From an uncultured Victivallales bacterium (lineage in GTDB: Bacteria > Verrucomicrobiota > Lentisphaeria > Oligosphaerales > JAFGRS01), in contig CAILKC010000711.1 of the NCBI GenBank assembly GCA_903834675.1, positions 1-7,257 of the forward strand: DNA of 7,257 nt, read 5' to 3'. Positions 1-5,637 of this stretch are shown here, piece by piece; position 1 is the first letter of the stretch, and each line of letters opens with the position of its first letter. The position numbers and the translations under genes are program-made. Under the pieces are notes generated by a model. The model was not told the origin of the DNA and ran no database searches. It saw only the letters and a program-made list of their open reading frames with translations.

Positions 1-145
1 CACCTGGCTGACCGCCGGTCGCAAGCTGGACGTTGACCGCGCGCGTGACGTGTTCGAAGCGATCATGGCCAGTCCGCCGGAGATCGAGGAACTCAGGGCG
101 GATGAGGACGCGGCGCTGCGCGCTGTCATCGGGCGCGGCGCCTGA
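1..145 (+). CDS. C-terminal end of an unrecognised protein (partial, 5' end outside window)
   Basis: An open frame enters from the left edge (first full codon at base 2) and ends at TGA 143-145, leaving 47 residues. The visible part is charged and probably helical: a segment with VDRARDVFEAIMAS, then an acidic stretch (EIEELRADEDAALRAV), ending in IGRGA. Codon third positions are mostly G or C, as in the neighbouring genes, which supports real coding. I do not recognise the family from this tail and give no function. It lies 74 bp upstream of the beta-helix gene on the same strand, so the two may be co-transcribed. No hairpin followed by a T-run was seen in the gap. Confidence 0.6.
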   Translation, partial: TWLTAGRKLDVDRARDVFEAIMASPPEIEELRADEDAALRAVIGRGA

Positions 146-219
146 CGGTCAGACCGAGCCGCCCGTACTCTCAGTTGGAAACGAACATAATCGTCCTCAG
201 CGCTGTCAGGGAGACCCCC

Positions 220-2379
220 ATGCGCATTTCCGCCACCTGCCTCTTGCCCCTGGCCCTGCTGGCCAGCCCGGTTGTCGCTGCGCCCGTCGTCACCTGGCAT
301 TCAGATCCGGTCGCGCCGGATGAGGTCGTCGTGGTCCGCGGCGGCGATTTCGGCGCCGCGCCGACGGTGCTGGTGGGCCGGATCAAGGATGACCAGGAGT
401 CCGTAGGCGTGGGTGATCTGTGGACGCGGGTCGAGAAACCCCAGGCCGTCACGCCGCTGCAAGTCAGCGACCATTCCCTCAAGTTCGTTCTGCCCGCCGG
501 GCTGAAGCCGGGACAGTATGCCTACCGCGTGCAGAAGGGCGCGGAACTCTCCGCTCCGCAAGTCCTCAACGCACCGGACGTGTGGTGGCTGCAGGGCGAT
601 CAGGGCGAGGGCGCCGCACCGGGTGGCTGGGTGCGGCTCTTCGGCAAGTGCCTGAATCTAGGCGGCACGACGCGGGTGACGTTGACCGGGCCGAACGGCA
701 CGCCGATCACGTTGGCGGCGAAGACCGCCGACGGCTGGGCGGTGCGCGTGGATTTGCCGGCGACACTGTCGGTGGGCGAGTACGCGGTGACGATCCACAA
801 CGGCTACGGCGGCAGCCTGGCCTGGATGCCTGCCGGGAAGCTGACCGTGGCTCCACGCGAGGTGTGGAAGACTGAGGTCTTCAGCGTCAAGGACTTCGGT
901 ACCGACAGCGACGCCGCGGTGCGGGCGGCGTTGACCAAGGTCGAGGAGAACGGCGGCGGCGTCGTGTACTTCCCGCGTGGGCGTTACGAGATCAGGGGCG
1001 ACCTCAAGCTGCCCTCAGGCACCACGCTGCGCGGCGAGGGCATGGGGCTGGTAAGCCTGTACTGGCCGGACATGGAGCAGCCGCCGGTGGACCTGATCCA
1101 CGGGCGGAAGTTCGGCATCGAGGACCTCTCGATCTACGTGCAGAACCACCGCAACGTCGTGGACGACGAGGACGGCTCGACGGGGACCTTCCTGCGCCGG
1201 GTGCGCATCCGCGCCAACTGCTACTTCATGATCGAGAACCCCGGCAAGGAGTTCCGCGGGCGCAAAGGCCCTGCCTCGCACAACGACTGCGGCGCGGCGG
1301 TGATGGTCCGGGCGCGCAACTTCGAGATCACCGACTGCGACATCTACGCGAGCAACCTGGCGCTGCGAGTGCACAAGGGGAAGTTCGGCCTGATCGCGCG
1401 CAACCGCTTCCAGTATGGCGGGCGCGGCTACACGATCGAGAACACCGACGGCTTGATCTACGAGGACAACGCCGTCAGCGGCAACCATCTGCTCGCCATC
1501 GGCAATGACCTCTCGACCTTCTGGACGGCCTATTGCCGCAACGTCTACTACGCTCGCAACCGCGTCTCGGATGTGTATGGGGCTGACCGCGAAATGATGA
1601 CCCTCGATGCCGGCGGCGGGGCGTACTTCGGCAAGCTCGCCAGCGCCGAGGGCACCCATATCACGCTCGCCGCCGACCCCATTTTCCAGGGCTATAACCC
1701 CCCCGACCGTCCGCTTAAGGATTGGACCGGTGGGGCGGTCATGATTCTGGAGGGCACCGGCGCGGGGCAATGGCGCACCGTGACCGCGAACGCCGGACGT
1801 GAGTGGGACGTGGACCGGCCGTGGGACATCGCGCCGGATGACAGCTCGGTCATCTCCATTGCACAGCATCGCGGCCGGCACCTGTTCATCGGCAACCACT
1901 TCGTGGACGGTGGCGCGTTCCAGCTCTACGGCGCGGCGCTGGACACCATCGTCGCGGGCAACCAGGGCACGCGGATGGATGGCTTCATCGTGTGGGGCCT
2001 GAACCCGCATGGCTGGGGCTGGCAGCCGTGTTACAACTGCCAGTTCCTCGACAATGAGATCCTCGAGGGCAACGGCTACGGCGGTCGCAGCGCCATCCTC
2101 GCGGCGTTCACCGGCGACAACAACGAGACCTTCGCCGGGCCGCTGGCGCGGGGGATCATTTTCCGCCGCAATCGCCTGGATGGCAACGCCCGAGTGCGTA
2201 TTCACAGCACGGTGGATGAGGTGCTTGTGGAGCGCTGCACGGTGCGGCACAACGAGCTGGGCATTACCATCGGCAAGGGCCCGACAAACCTGCTGTTGCG
2301 CGAGAACCAGTTCGAGGACGTGGCCACCCCGTATGACGGCGAGGGGCTGGCAGAGGCGCTGGTTCTGCCGCCGCCGTGA
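220..2379 (+). CDS. Secreted right-handed beta-helix protein (pectate-lyase-3-like) with N-terminal Ig/IPT-like domains
   Basis: A 719-residue exported protein. Residues 1-20 are a signal peptide (MRIS, hydrophobic core, cleavage near VVA/AP). Residues about 21-118 and 120-213 look like two Ig/IPT-type beta-sandwich domains (GGDFG; LFGKCLNLGG). From about 221 comes the motif set of the pectate_lyase_3 / GH28-like beta-helix family: FSVKDFGTDSD, then NGGGVVYFPRGRYEI, then TTLRGEGMG near 270. Helix coils with repeating N-R-F and I-x-D-C-D-I patterns run to about 475. Residues 477-547 form an inserted segment with GTGAGQWRTV and DRPWDIAPDDSS, known in beta-helix proteins, and coils resume to about 705. 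The family includes polysaccharide lyases, hydrolases and epimerases, but no catalytic set could be assigned, so the substrate is unknown. An in-frame upstream ATG at 175 is less likely: ATG 220 has a purine-rich site (CAGGGAGA, 207-214) and begins exactly at the signal peptide. Confidence 0.85.
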   Translation: MRISATCLLPLALLASPVVAAPVVTWHSDPVAPDEVVVVRGGDFGAAPTVLVGRIKDDQESVGVGDLWTRVEKPQAVTPLQVSDHSLKFVLPAGLKPGQYAYRVQKGAELSAPQVLNAPDVWWLQGDQGEGAAPGGWVRLFGKCLNLGGTTRVTLTGPNGTPITLAAKTADGWAVRVDLPATLSVGEYAVTIHNGYGGSLAWMPAGKLTVAPREVWKTEVFSVKDFGTDSDAAVRAALTKVEENGGGVVYFPRGRYEIRGDLKLPSGTTLRGEGMGLVSLYWPDMEQPPVDLIHGRKFGIEDLSIYVQNHRNVVDDEDGSTGTFLRRVRIRANCYFMIENPGKEFRGRKGPASHNDCGAAVMVRARNFEITDCDIYASNLALRVHKGKFGLIARNRFQYGGRGYTIENTDGLIYEDNAVSGNHLLAIGNDLSTFWTAYCRNVYYARNRVSDVYGADREMMTLDAGGGAYFGKLASAEGTHITLAADPIFQGYNPPDRPLKDWTGGAVMILEGTGAGQWRTVTANAGREWDVDRPWDIAPDDSSVISIAQHRGRHLFIGNHFVDGGAFQLYGAALDTIVAGNQGTRMDGFIVWGLNPHGWGWQPCYNCQFLDNEILEGNGYGGRSAILAAFTGDNNETFAGPLARGIIFRRNRLDGNARVRIHSTVDEVLVERCTVRHNELGITIGKGPTNLLLRENQFEDVATPYDGEGLAEALVLPPP

Positions 2380-2446
2380 AGGAGCCGCGTCAAAGCCGGT
2401 GCGGAAGGGCATAGCCGCGAGCCACACTCTCTACCATCCCGTTCCC

Positions 2447-2458
2447 AGAGGAGTGAGG
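2447..2458 (+). promoter_or_regulatory. Ribosome binding site of the URO-D-like gene
   Basis: The stretch AGAGGAGTGAGG holds a strong Shine-Dalgarno match (GAGGAG) with suitable spacing before ATG 2466, and fixes the start of that gene. It indicates independent initiation rather than translational coupling to the gene 86 bp upstream. Confidence 0.7.
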
Positions 2459-2465
2459 TCTGACC

Positions 2466-3500
2466 ATGGCGGACACAACCCGTAGAGATCTGGTGCTGGC
2501 GCGCCTGCGTGGCGAGGAGACCCGGCTCACCCCCGCTGTCCTCGGCTTCGAGGGCGATGTGGCCGCCCGTCTCGATGCCCACTACGGTTCCACGGACTGG
2601 CGCCAACGCGTCCCGGTGGACATTGTGCGCTTCTCCCCCCTCGATTCCGAACGCCGCCAGGCCATCGGTGGAACGCGCACCCGCGATGCCTTTGGCACCG
2701 AGTGGCGCTTCGATCTGCGTCCCTTCCACCTCGAGAAGCCCGGCCTCGAACGACCCTCCTTCGATGGCTACACCTTCCCCGACATCGCCAGCTTCCGTGA
2801 CCCCGAGCGGGAGCAGCAGACGCGCGCGGCCATCCACGCCTGCCCAGGCCGCTTCCGCGCCATCGACTTCGGCTTCGGCCTCTTCGAGCGGACCTGGACC
2901 ATCCGCGGGTTCGAGAACAGCCTCATGGATGCGGTCGCGGACGCCGACTTCTATGACGAGTTGGTTGAGCGCATCTTCCGCCTGCAATCGGGCTTCGTGG
3001 CGGCCTGTGTCACCTACGATGTGGACGGCGTCATGTTCAGCGACGACTGGGGTGACCAGCGCGGCGTGATCCTCGGGCCGGAGCGCTGGCGCCGGTTCAT
3101 CAAGCCCCGCCTGGCGCAGCTCTACCAGCAGGTTCATCGCGCCGGCAAGTTCACCCTGAGCCACTGCTGCGGTGGCGTGGCCGACATTGTGCCGGACCTC
3201 ATCGAGATCGGGCTCGACGTGCTCGAGTCCGTACAGCCGGAAGCCGTGGGCATGGACCCGTACGAGCTGAAGCGGCGCTACGGTAGCCGTATCACCTTCT
3301 GGGGCGGACTGGGCAGCCAGAGCACGATCCCCTTCGGCACCCCCGCGCAGATTCAGCTCGAGGTGGACCGCCTCTGCACCGAGATGGGCCACGGCGGGCG
3401 CTATCTGCTCGCCCCCGCCAAGACGCTGCAACCCGAGACGCCCACGGCCCATGCCGCCGCCGTCGTCGACGCCTTCGCCCGGCACGCCTTCGGCGCCTGA
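2466..3500 (+). CDS. Uroporphyrinogen-decarboxylase-like protein (URO-D superfamily, not HemE)
   Basis: A 344-residue cytosolic protein with a URO-D TIM-barrel pattern: FGFGLFERTW (136-145), a DVDGVMFSDDWG strand (185-196), GPERWRRFIKPRL (204-216), LSHCCGGVADIVPDLIEIG (231-249), TFWGGLGSQSTIPFGTP (277-293) and the C-terminal LAPAKTLQPETP (315-326). It lacks the N-terminal RQAGRYxPEYR motif of heme-pathway HemE, so it belongs to the URO-D-like group that includes MtaA/MtbA-type corrinoid methyltransferases and many uncharacterised members. The H233-x-C235 pair matches the first two zinc ligands of those methyltransferases, but Lys319 stands where their third ligand, a Cys, would be expected. 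A strong ribosome site (AGAGGAGTGAGG, 2447-2458) precedes ATG 2466 by 7 bp. It lies 86 bp after the beta-helix gene, possibly in the same operon. The substrate is unknown; a role in methyl transfer or sugar-derived compound metabolism is inference only. Confidence 0.85.
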   Translation: MADTTRRDLVLARLRGEETRLTPAVLGFEGDVAARLDAHYGSTDWRQRVPVDIVRFSPLDSERRQAIGGTRTRDAFGTEWRFDLRPFHLEKPGLERPSFDGYTFPDIASFRDPEREQQTRAAIHACPGRFRAIDFGFGLFERTWTIRGFENSLMDAVADADFYDELVERIFRLQSGFVAACVTYDVDGVMFSDDWGDQRGVILGPERWRRFIKPRLAQLYQQVHRAGKFTLSHCCGGVADIVPDLIEIGLDVLESVQPEAVGMDPYELKRRYGSRITFWGGLGSQSTIPFGTPAQIQLEVDRLCTEMGHGGRYLLAPAKTLQPETPTAHAAAVVDAFARHAFGA

Positions 3501-3564
3501 GCGGGAGGCCGGACTGCGGGACTGTGGCGCGGGGGCCGATTCCCCGGGACCTCCTGCCATCCCG

Positions 3565-3690
3565 TCACCAGCGGTAGTAGCGGTAAGGATCGTCGCCGAG
3601 GTGGAAGTCCGCACGCCAGTCGGGGCTGTAGAGCGCCGGCAGCGGCGGCGCCAGCGGCTCCTTCGGCGTCACTGCAAGCTCGTCAGCATT
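3565..3690 (-). pseudogene. C-terminal remnant of an unrecognised minus-strand gene
   Basis: Reading leftwards from about 3690 to TGA at 3567-3565, about 40 codons give a tail rich in Pro, Tyr, Trp and Asp (PKEPLAPPLPALY, then SPDWRADFHLGDD, then PYRYYRW at the end). Codon third positions are nearly all G or C, as in true genes here. Upstream of about 3700 the same frame becomes antisense to the antitoxin remnant and loses this character, so the head of the gene seems to be gone. It is convergent with the URO-D-like gene, whose stop is 64 bp away. I do not recognise the family. It could instead be a very short ORF starting at a GTG near 3674, or chance, but the truncated-gene reading fits the mobile-element debris beside it. 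Confidence 0.4.
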
Positions 3691-3708
3691 CCATCCTCGA
3701 AGATCACA

Positions 3709-3756
3709 ATGCGCACCACGCTGACGATTGATGACGACGTCCTGGCTCTGGCCCAC
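3709..3756 (+). pseudogene. vapB: 5' remnant of a VapB-type (RHH) antitoxin gene, truncated
   Basis: ATG 3709 begins MRTTLTIDDDVLALA, which is essentially the N-terminal beta-strand and start of helix 1 of type II antitoxins of the VapB ribbon-helix-helix kind (usual start MRTTLTIDDDVL, usual length about 70-90 residues). From about codon 16 (3754) the frame stops resembling the family (HVIGRARRVLGTGLW) and enters the hairpin-rich sequence next to the transposase. No second half of the antitoxin and no PIN-domain VapC toxin was found anywhere in the window. VapB normally binds the strand-proximal DNA operator and neutralises VapC; this piece can do neither. No strong ribosome site is visible. 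I infer that the gene was broken by insertion of, or deletion by, the adjacent element. Confidence 0.6.
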
Positions 3757-3758
3757 GT

Positions 3759-3804
3759 GATTGGCCGAGCACGAAGGGTGCTCGGCACTGGACTTTGGCC
3801 AATC
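3759..3804. repeat. Nested inverted repeats at the left end of the element
   Basis: A perfect 9-bp dyad, GCCGAGCAC (3764-3772) and GTGCTCGGC (3778-3786) with a 5-bp loop, sits inside a second perfect 8-bp dyad, GATTGGCC (3759-3766) and GGCCAATC (3797-3804). The two share bases 3764-3766, so they could form alternative structures. The position is between the broken antitoxin and the 3' end of the transposase. No T-run follows on either strand, so it is not a classical intrinsic terminator. It could limit read-through transcription or be part of the element's end. Confidence 0.6.
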
Positions 3805-3806
3805 TC

Positions 3807-3843
3807 CCAGGCCTGGCCCTGCCTCGGCGGCTCGCCGCGAGGC
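3807..3843. repeat. Palindrome and GC-rich hairpin downstream of the transposase
   Basis: CCAGGCCTGG (3807-3816) is a perfect 10-bp palindrome. It is followed by GCCTCG (3821-3826) pairing with CGAGGC (3838-3843), with an inner CGGC/GCCG pair and one bulged G, giving a strong hairpin. On the minus strand it lies 12 bp past the transposase stop, where a transcription end would be expected, but there is no U-tract. Confidence 0.45.
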
Positions 3844-3855
3844 GAAGATAGGTTG

Positions 3856-5225
3856 TCAGGCGACGGCTGCCAGCTTGGGTGCCGTACTTCGCCGCAGTTC
3901 CTCGACCTGTGCGCGGAGCGTTCTGAGCAGTTCGCGCGTCGAGGGTCGCTTGGGCCGGTCCGAGCGCCAGCGTGGCAGCGGTTCGAGGGCGGGACTGCGG
4001 CGGTCGCCGAACACCATGATCGAGGCGAGCAGCAGGCACGAGTAGCAGGCCACCAGAAGGGCAGGTTCGCGATGGACCGATTCGGGGTTCCATAGTTGGG
4101 CTTCACCGAGCCCCAGCAGAGATTTCTCGTCGCGGAAGTTGACCTCGATCTGCCAGCGGGCGAAGTAGGCCTGGATGAGGTCGTGCAGATCGGCATCGGC
4201 GCCGACGGCAACGAGGAAAGCGGGCTGGCGGTAAGGGAGTTTGCCGTGTTTGCGAAGTCGATACCCCAGAGGTTTGATCAGGATGACGCGAACGGGGTTG
4301 TCGCCGGTGACGCCAGGCCAGCAGACCTGCTCGACGACCTTGAACTTCAGGCAGTGGAGTTGTCCGCCGACAGCCACCTCCATAGTCTGGAGAGCAATGG
4401 CCGGATCAGCGAGCATCTGTTCGGGAGTGGGAAGGTCGCGGCCGTACTTGCGCGACCCGCGGCGCTGCAGCAGAGGCAGGAAAGCACGGAAGTGTGCGTC
4501 TCTGCGGATGCGGGCCACTACGGCGGTGCGCTCCGGAACCGCCCTGAGGTAGGTGCGGTTGGCGAAGCCGCCGTCGACACTGTTGATCAGTAGCCGTTCG
4601 CGACCGCCCGGACAGTGATCCAGTTCCTGGCGCAGGCGCTTCAGCTCGGCAGCCGCGATGGTGCCGAGGTTATGCTTCTTGCGGGCTTCGCGCACCGCCC
4701 GCCTCTGTTCCTCGGTGGCACGCTTCGGCGGCTTCAGCGGCGGCGCCTGGAGGAAACTGATGGGAACGCCCCGGAAAAGAGGAACCGGTGCGTCCGTCCT
4801 GAGCATGGCCGCAGTCTGCAGAAAACGCTGGCCCAGGACGAGGTTGACATGGAATGCCGGACTCAGCGGGTCGCGGGCGATGGTGGCGCCGGGGATATTG
4901 CGGCCGGTTTTACGCACCAGCGTGTCGTCCTGGGCCGACATCAGCGGAGCGCCCGGCGGACCGGCCAGTTGGCAGCAGGAATGCAGGATCGGTTTGAACA
5001 GATCCTCTTCGCTCCATTTGGCCTGAGACAGGAGCCGGTAGAACGAACTCCAGTCCAGGTAACGGCGTCCCAGCCACTCCAACACACTGGTGATGGTCTT
5101 GGGCCGGTCGGCGCACAGCAGGCCCAGGGTCAGTTCGGGCCTATGAGTCGGGCCCGGGGGTCGCGCACGGACAGACTGATGCGCGAGAGCAGGCCGCAGA
5201 CCGCGGTCAGGAAACTCCCTGGCAT
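3856..5225 (-). pseudogene. IS4-family DDE transposase, with a -1 frameshift near the N-terminus
   Basis: The main frame (GTG 5085 to TGA 3858-3856, 409 codons) carries a full DDE core: QDDT (Asp53/54), LINSVDGG (Asp171) and the IS4 signature Y-(2)-R-(3)-E-(6)-K as Y307, R310, E314, K321 in AYFARWQIEVNFRDEK. Transposase-like sequence continues upstream of that GTG as ELTLGLLCADRPKTITS, and then, in another frame, back to ATG 5225 (MPGSFLTAVCGLLSRISLS...ARLIGP). The ATG frame meets TGA at 5132-5130. One base missing from the run at 5137-5139 would join both parts into about 456 residues, within the usual size for such transposases. It encodes cut-and-paste transposition if the frames are joined. 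The start lies 2 bp after the winged-helix gene, with a G-rich site inside that gene's end, so the two are probably translated together. Whether the shift is a mutation, a sequencing error or programmed is unresolved; the catalytic core is intact. Confidence 0.8.
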
Positions 5226-5227
5226 GG

Positions 5228-5563
5228 TCACAGCCCCCTTTCGATCAGGGCGAAGACGTTGCGCCCGGTCCGGCGGAAGGTGTCACCGTCGATGACCTTC
5301 TTGGTAAGGGCCGAGACGATGGACTCGCGCTTCAGTTCGACCCCGTGGTCCCGCCGGGCGCGCAGGATGATCTCATTCACGTGCAGGGATTCGTCCGCTG
5401 CCGAGAGTATGTCTATGACAGTCTGTATATTCGACTTACTCCCGTCTGCACGCCGTCGCCGGGGCCTCGGACCGGCGCGCAGGCCGCGTACCGCGCGCAA
5501 CTGCCCTTCAAGCATGGTCTCAAGCGCATCGATCAGGTCGTTACGAGTCAAACCGTCAGCCAT
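5228..5563 (-). CDS. Small HARE-HTH-like winged-helix DNA-binding protein
   Basis: A 111-residue protein. Residues 1-29 are a short helical segment (LTRNDLIDALETMLEGQL), 30-45 a very basic linker (RPRRRR at 33-38), and 46-108 a winged-helix pattern: IQTVIDILSAADESLHVNEIILRAR, then KRESIVSALTKKV, then a wing GDTFRRTGRNVFALI. This order (hydrophobic helix, helix after LHVNEI, helix before SAL, wing ending in F-A-L) resembles the HARE-HTH family named for HB1, ASXL and restriction endonucleases, which are proposed DNA-binding modules. The family match is by eye. ATG 5563 has an excellent ribosome site (AGGAGGT, minus strand, 5575-5569). The stop lies 2 bp before the transposase ATG, so the two form an operon. 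It may regulate transposition, help bind the element's ends or recruit the transposase; all three are inference. It could also be a host gene captured upstream of the transposase. Confidence 0.75.
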   Translation of the reverse strand: MADGLTRNDLIDALETMLEGQLRAVRGLRAGPRPRRRRADGSKSNIQTVIDILSAADESLHVNEIILRARRDHGVELKRESIVSALTKKVIDGDTFRRTGRNVFALIERGL

Positions 5564-5568
5564 GTCGC

Positions 5569-5575
5569 ACCTCCT
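5569..5575 (-). promoter_or_regulatory. Strong ribosome binding site of the winged-helix gene
   Basis: On the minus strand AGGAGGT lies 5 bp before ATG 5563. It is a near-perfect anti-16S match and fixes the start of the gene. Confidence 0.8.
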
Positions 5576-5595
5576 TTACCGCGTGCCATGGAGAT

Positions 5596-5610
5596 ACGTT
5601 ATATTAACGT
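5596..5610. promoter_or_regulatory. Operator-like inverted repeat over the -10 region
   Basis: ACGTT (5596-5600) and AACGT (5606-5610) form a perfect dyad with a 5-bp ATATT centre, covering the proposed -10 box of the winged-helix gene. A protein bound here would occlude RNA polymerase. The product of the winged-helix gene is an obvious but untested candidate for autoregulation. Confidence 0.4.
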
Positions 5611-5624
5611 AGGTCGAATATCAA
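5598..5624 (-). promoter_or_regulatory. Putative sigma70-type promoter of the winged-helix/transposase operon
   Basis: On the minus strand TTGATA (5624-5619) matches the -35 consensus at 5 of 6 and TATAAC (5603-5598) the -10 consensus at 5 of 6, with a 15-bp spacer that is shorter than the usual 17. The region is strikingly AT-rich in a GC-rich window. A start near 5591 would leave a leader of about 28 bases carrying the ribosome site. The short spacer suggests that the promoter may be weak or need activation. Confidence 0.45.
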
Positions 5625-5637
5625 TACTAGACCTACG
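5608..5637. promoter_or_regulatory. 8-bp inverted repeat flanking the -35 region
   Basis: CGTAGGTC (5608-5615) and GACCTACG (5630-5637) are a perfect dyad separated by 14 bp that contain the proposed -35 box. On the plus strand it is followed by C then five T (5639-5643), so it could also work as a weak terminator for plus-strand transcripts, though the loop is long. It overlaps the -10 dyad by 3 bp and contains the stop codon of the EF-hand gene (5635-5633). Confidence 0.5.

Larger units (their letters stand above)
3757..5637 (-). mobile_element. IS4-type insertion sequence with an accessory winged-helix gene (ends uncertain)
   Basis: The unit consists of a dyad-rich non-coding end (about 3757-3855), a DDE transposase (3856-5225), a small winged-helix gene (5228-5563) and its promoter region (to about 5640), all read on the minus strand. 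The left limit is set by the point where the antitoxin remnant stops matching its family. The right limit is set by the promoter dyads that abut the EF-hand gene. I searched by eye for matching terminal inverted repeats and a target-site duplication at these edges and found none. The true ends may differ, and the winged-helix gene might lie outside the element. A flanking deletion is likely because the antitoxin does not continue on the right side. Confidence 0.55.

Noticed and set aside
163..191. Promoter with CATAAT (186-191) before the beta-helix gene
   Set aside because: No acceptable -35 hexamer lies at the right distance, so it cannot be supported.
175..219. Upstream ATG start for the beta-helix protein
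   Set aside because: It would place 15 extra residues before a typical signal peptide and has a weaker ribosome site than ATG 220.
1015..2427. 470-codon open frame on the minus strand opposite the beta-helix gene
   Set aside because: It is antisense to a gene with signal peptide and clear family motifs. Long antisense frames are expected from high third-position GC, and its translation has no recognisable motif.
3530..3546. Terminator between the URO-D-like gene and the convergent gene tail
   Set aside because: CGGGG/CCCCG is only a 5-bp stem with a 7-bp loop and no T-run on either side; too weak to call.
2202..3614. 470-codon open frame on the minus strand opposite the URO-D-like gene
   Set aside because: It spans the reverse of a well-supported gene and the ends of two others; its Ala/Gly/Glu-rich translation is typical of a shadow frame.
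3451..4095. Plus-strand open frame containing the antitoxin start
   Set aside because: Only the section from ATG 3709 to about 3756 resembles a protein family. The rest overlaps the end of the URO-D-like gene in another frame and the reverse of the transposase, so the long frame is accidental.
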